This document shows, piece after piece, positions 62,065-64,000 of a stretch of DNA of 64,000 nt. Source of the stretch: Ustilago trichophora. Lineage: Eukaryota; Basidiomycota; Ustilaginomycetes; Ustilaginales; Ustilaginaceae. The stretch covers positions 124,001 to 188,000 of the forward strand of contig OOIN01000004.1 in the NCBI GenBank assembly GCA_900323505.1. Reading direction: 5' to 3'. Position 1 is the stretch's first letter; every line of letters begins with the position of its first letter. The notes under the pieces were generated by a model. That model saw nothing but the letters and a program-made list of their open reading frames with translations, did no database searches and was not told where the DNA came from. The position numbers were made by a program, and so were the translations under genes.

Positions 62065-62718
62065 TTAGAGGTCACCATCGTCCTCATCGGGGAGGGGAGC
62101 GGCGGCGGCGGCCTGGAGTTCTGCGTTGTACTGGGCCATGAGCTGTTCGTCGACCTGGACCTCGGGGGGAGCCAATGCAGGGGCGGCAGCGAACTCGAGG
62201 GTAGGGTTACCGACGAGCTTCCTTGCCAACCAGAGGAAAGGCTTTTCAAAGTTGTAGTTGGACTTGGCCGAGATTTCAAAGTACTGCAAGTTCTTCTTCC
62301 TGTGGAAGGTAACTGCACCGGTCTTGACTTTACGCTCCTTTACATCGACCTTGTTACCGCAGAGAACAATGGGGATGTTTTCGCAGACGCGCTCCAAATC
62401 ACGGTGCCAGTTGGGAACATTCTTGTACGTGATGCGCGAAGTAACGTCAAACATGATGATACCACATTGACCCTGAATGTAGTATCCATCGCGAAGACCA
62501 CCAAACTTCTCCTGTCCAGCAGTGTCCCAAACGTTGAAGCAAATGGTTCCAAAGTTGGTGTGGAACTGAAGGGGGTGCACCTCGACACCAAGGGTGGCAA
62601 TGTACTTTTTCTCAAACTCTCCGGTCAAGTGACGCTTGACGAAGGTGGTCTTGCCGGTACCACCGTCACCGACGAGGACGAGCTTGAACTGGGGGATCTC
62701 CTGGTTCTCGGCGGACAT
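62065..62718 (-). CDS. GSP1: Ran GTPase (Gsp1)
   Basis: 217 residues, ATG at 62718, no intron. Small GTPase whose nuclear GTP-bound form drives importin/exportin transport and spindle assembly. All G motifs are intact: GDGGTGKT (P-loop), the switch I effector region with [30 protein letters not shown] (switch II with the catalytic Gln), [11 protein letters not shown] and [14 protein letters not shown]. The acidic C-terminal tail DEDDGDL is the Ran hallmark. Length is that of the family. Its promoter side (to 63663) is shared with the RPA43-like gene and contains a GA tract (CT on this strand). Confidence 0.98.
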   Translation of the reverse strand: MSAENQEIPQFKLVLVGDGGTGKTTFVKRHLTGEFEKKYIATLGVEVHPLQFHTNFGTICFNVWDTAGQEKFGGLRDGYYIQGQCGIIMFDVTSRITYKNVPNWHRDLERVCENIPIVLCGNKVDVKERKVKTGAVTFHRKKNLQYFEISAKSNYNFEKPFLWLARKLVGNPTLEFAAAPALAPPEVQVDEQLMAQYNAELQAAAAAPLPDEDDGDL

Positions 62719-62826
62719 TGTTGCGGATATGTATTTGTTTGTGTGTGATGGTGTGTGGGATGAGGGAGGAATGGTGAGAGAAAAGGAAGAGCGGCGGATA
62801 GGATTGTGGCTCAGAAACTTCCTGAC

Positions 62827-62834
<8 letters not shown>

Positions 62835-62865
<31 letters not shown>
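62835..62865. repeat. (GA)n dinucleotide tract upstream of Ran
   Basis: About 15 GA units, reading as CT on the sense strand of the Ran gene, roughly 120-150 bp upstream of its start codon. Confidence 0.9.
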
Positions 62866-62868
<3 letters not shown>

Positions 62869-63239
62869 TGGAAAGTGCTGTGTGTTGCTGCTGTTTGGAG
62901 TTTGACAGAAGTGTTCTTTTCCTCTTTTTCTCGGTGACGTGAAGCAAAGTTCAACACCGAGGACGTGCAGCAGCAGCCGCCGCCGCCGCCAAGTTTTTTT
63001 CTTTCCTTCTCTTTCACTCGAAAGGCTCAGAGTACAGATGTGTGTCCATTCAAATTTTTTGCGCAGCCCGCATCAGAGGATGGGTGTGCGTGACGAAAAT
63101 GAGGTGATCGAAAGGAAAGAAAGACATTCCACTTGCGCTTGACTCAGCGCCAAACCGGACGCGAAGAATTTTTCAACAGCTCGATTTGGATCAAGCGCCG
63201 TCTTGATCGATTTGATTGATTCTTACAAACTCCACTTTC

Positions 63240-63240
<1 letters not shown>

Positions 63241-63280
<40 letters not shown>
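63241..63280. repeat. (TTTC)10 tetranucleotide tract
   Basis: Ten perfect units, on the sense strand of the RPA43-like gene about 385-425 bp upstream of its start. Confidence 0.9.
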
Positions 63281-63281
<1 letters not shown>

Positions 63282-63663
63282 ATTTTATTTTTTTTTCATC
63301 GCCTGATGGAATCACAATTAACCCGATCTCGATGAGAAATGCCAATGCCGAATCCCGAGACTGTGGAGGTAACGGGAACAAACAAGGGAAAAAAAAAGCG
63401 TTTTTTTGGTGCGAAAAGGAAAAAATTTCCCTTGGCTGCCAAGGCGAAGGCGTTGGTTGACAGGCAAAGAAGGGTGCAGTTCCTCTCGATTCCCAAGATT
63501 TTGCTATCAAACACCTCTTCCACTAATTGTAGACGTTGACAATCGATCCTTTGTGACGTCGACGACATCATCCGCAGTTCCTAGACACCTCTTCAAATTC
63601 TAACAAAGGCGTGTATCGGATCCATCTCGAAGCTGGTCTCCCAACCATCATCCGATCAACATC

Positions 63664-64000
63664 ATGTCGAAAGAAGGCAAATCCAAGAGCAAGGACAAAT
63701 CCAAGTCTCGAGACTCTAACAAGAGTCGCAAGTCCTCCTCTTCTTCTGCTGCAGTCGAGAGCATCCCGCTCACCGTAGTCGATGATGCCGCAACCACCAG
63801 CAACACAGAGCGTACCGTAACTTCGGCCTTTGAGACCATGTATCCCGTTCTGAATCTCCCCATCCCTCCCGTATGGTCCAACGACCCCTATGCTGCCTTT
63901 TCCGATCTCATGGACACCCTCGTCATGCGCTACGTTCCTCAACTCTCCGGCGTCCTTATCACCCACTCTCCGACCCGATTCTTGCAAGATACCGCCGTAT
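63664..64000 (+). CDS. RPA43: RNA polymerase I subunit RPA43-like protein, 5' part only
   Basis: Starts at ATG 63664 and is open to the window end (112 codons visible). The first 25 residues are Lys/Ser-rich (SKEGKSKSKDKSKSRDSNKS). Then come TSAFETMYPVLNLPIPPVWS near 54-73, and DLMDTLVMRYVPQLSGVLIT near 81-100. This order (a hydrophobic PVxLPIPP strand, a helix with DxLVMRYVP, and a GVLITHS strand) matches the N-terminal SHS2-like domain of A43, the Pol I stalk subunit that docks Rrn3. The assignment is made from this short piece and is likely, not certain. The gene is divergent from Ran. Confidence 0.75.
   Translation, partial: MSKEGKSKSKDKSKSRDSNKSRKSSSSSAAVESIPLTVVDDAATTSNTERTVTSAFETMYPVLNLPIPPVWSNDPYAAFSDLMDTLVMRYVPQLSGVLITHSPTRFLQDTAV

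Larger units (their letters stand above)
62719..63663. promoter_or_regulatory. Divergent promoter between Ran and RPA43-like genes
   Basis: 945 bp between two start codons. Contains a (GA)n tract at 62835-62865, a CCG repeat near 62974-62990, and a TTTC tetranucleotide tract of about ten units at 63241-63280. No gene supported inside. Confidence 0.5.

Overview
The window is nuclear DNA from a filamentous or dimorphic fungus, most likely a basidiomycete smut (Ustilaginales: Ustilago, Sporisorium or Pseudozyma type). The reasons are the compact layout, mostly intronless long genes with proteins full of low-complexity Ser/Pro/Gln/Asp insertions, short GT-AG introns with GTAAGT-like donors where introns occur, a relatively GC-rich coding style, and secreted proteins of plant-associated type. 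The genus is inference. No rRNA, tRNA, CRISPR array or mobile element could be supported.

Layout, left to right. 0-16.6 kb: N-terminal acetyltransferase Naa10 (three exons, 457-1124), a large CNH/beta-propeller-like protein (1871-5977), a disordered protein with a split RNase H-like fold (6162-9650), a Laa2-like DUF5102 protein (11916-13754), a cis-prenyltransferase (14179-15243) and the mitochondrial inner membrane protease Imp1 (15608-16597). 17.8-22.1 kb: a DH-PH RhoGEF. 22.1-29.8 kb: a 7.6 kb stretch with no supportable gene. 29.8-35.1 kb: an expansin-like secreted protein, the tubulin cofactor E (TBCE/Pac2), and a small intron-containing candidate secreted protein. 37-46 kb: two polytopic membrane proteins, a Nug1/GNL3-like protein with decayed GTPase motifs, and the Pol I factor Rrn3. 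46-50.5 kb: a mitochondrial thioredoxin with one intron and an unrecognised Ser/Pro-rich protein. 51-58.3 kb: a CNBP/Gis2 zinc-knuckle protein with five coding exons (one of only 11 nt), AP-2 alpha-adaptin and a 14-3-3 protein with three exons. 58.3-62 kb: a second gene-poor stretch. 62-64 kb: Ran GTPase, and the start of a gene whose product looks like RNA polymerase I subunit RPA43, cut by the window end.

Most genes are housekeeping: membrane traffic (AP-2, Laa2-like, RhoGEF), nucleolar work (Rrn3, RPA43-like, Nug1-like), nuclear transport (Ran), mitochondria (Imp1, thioredoxin), tubulin folding (TBCE) and dolichol synthesis. Rrn3 and RPA43 are direct binding partners in yeast and both lie here, about 18 kb apart.

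The less ordinary signals are: a 7-mer, TACTGTA/TACAGTA, that recurs at about 25 loci and only outside coding exons; the two gene-poor stretches rich in that motif; an RNase H-like domain lacking its first catalytic Asp; a Nug1-like protein with eroded G1, G3 and G4 motifs; the micro-exon; and the candidate small secreted protein. Translation starts were placed on ATG even where open frames run upstream from GTG or TTG.
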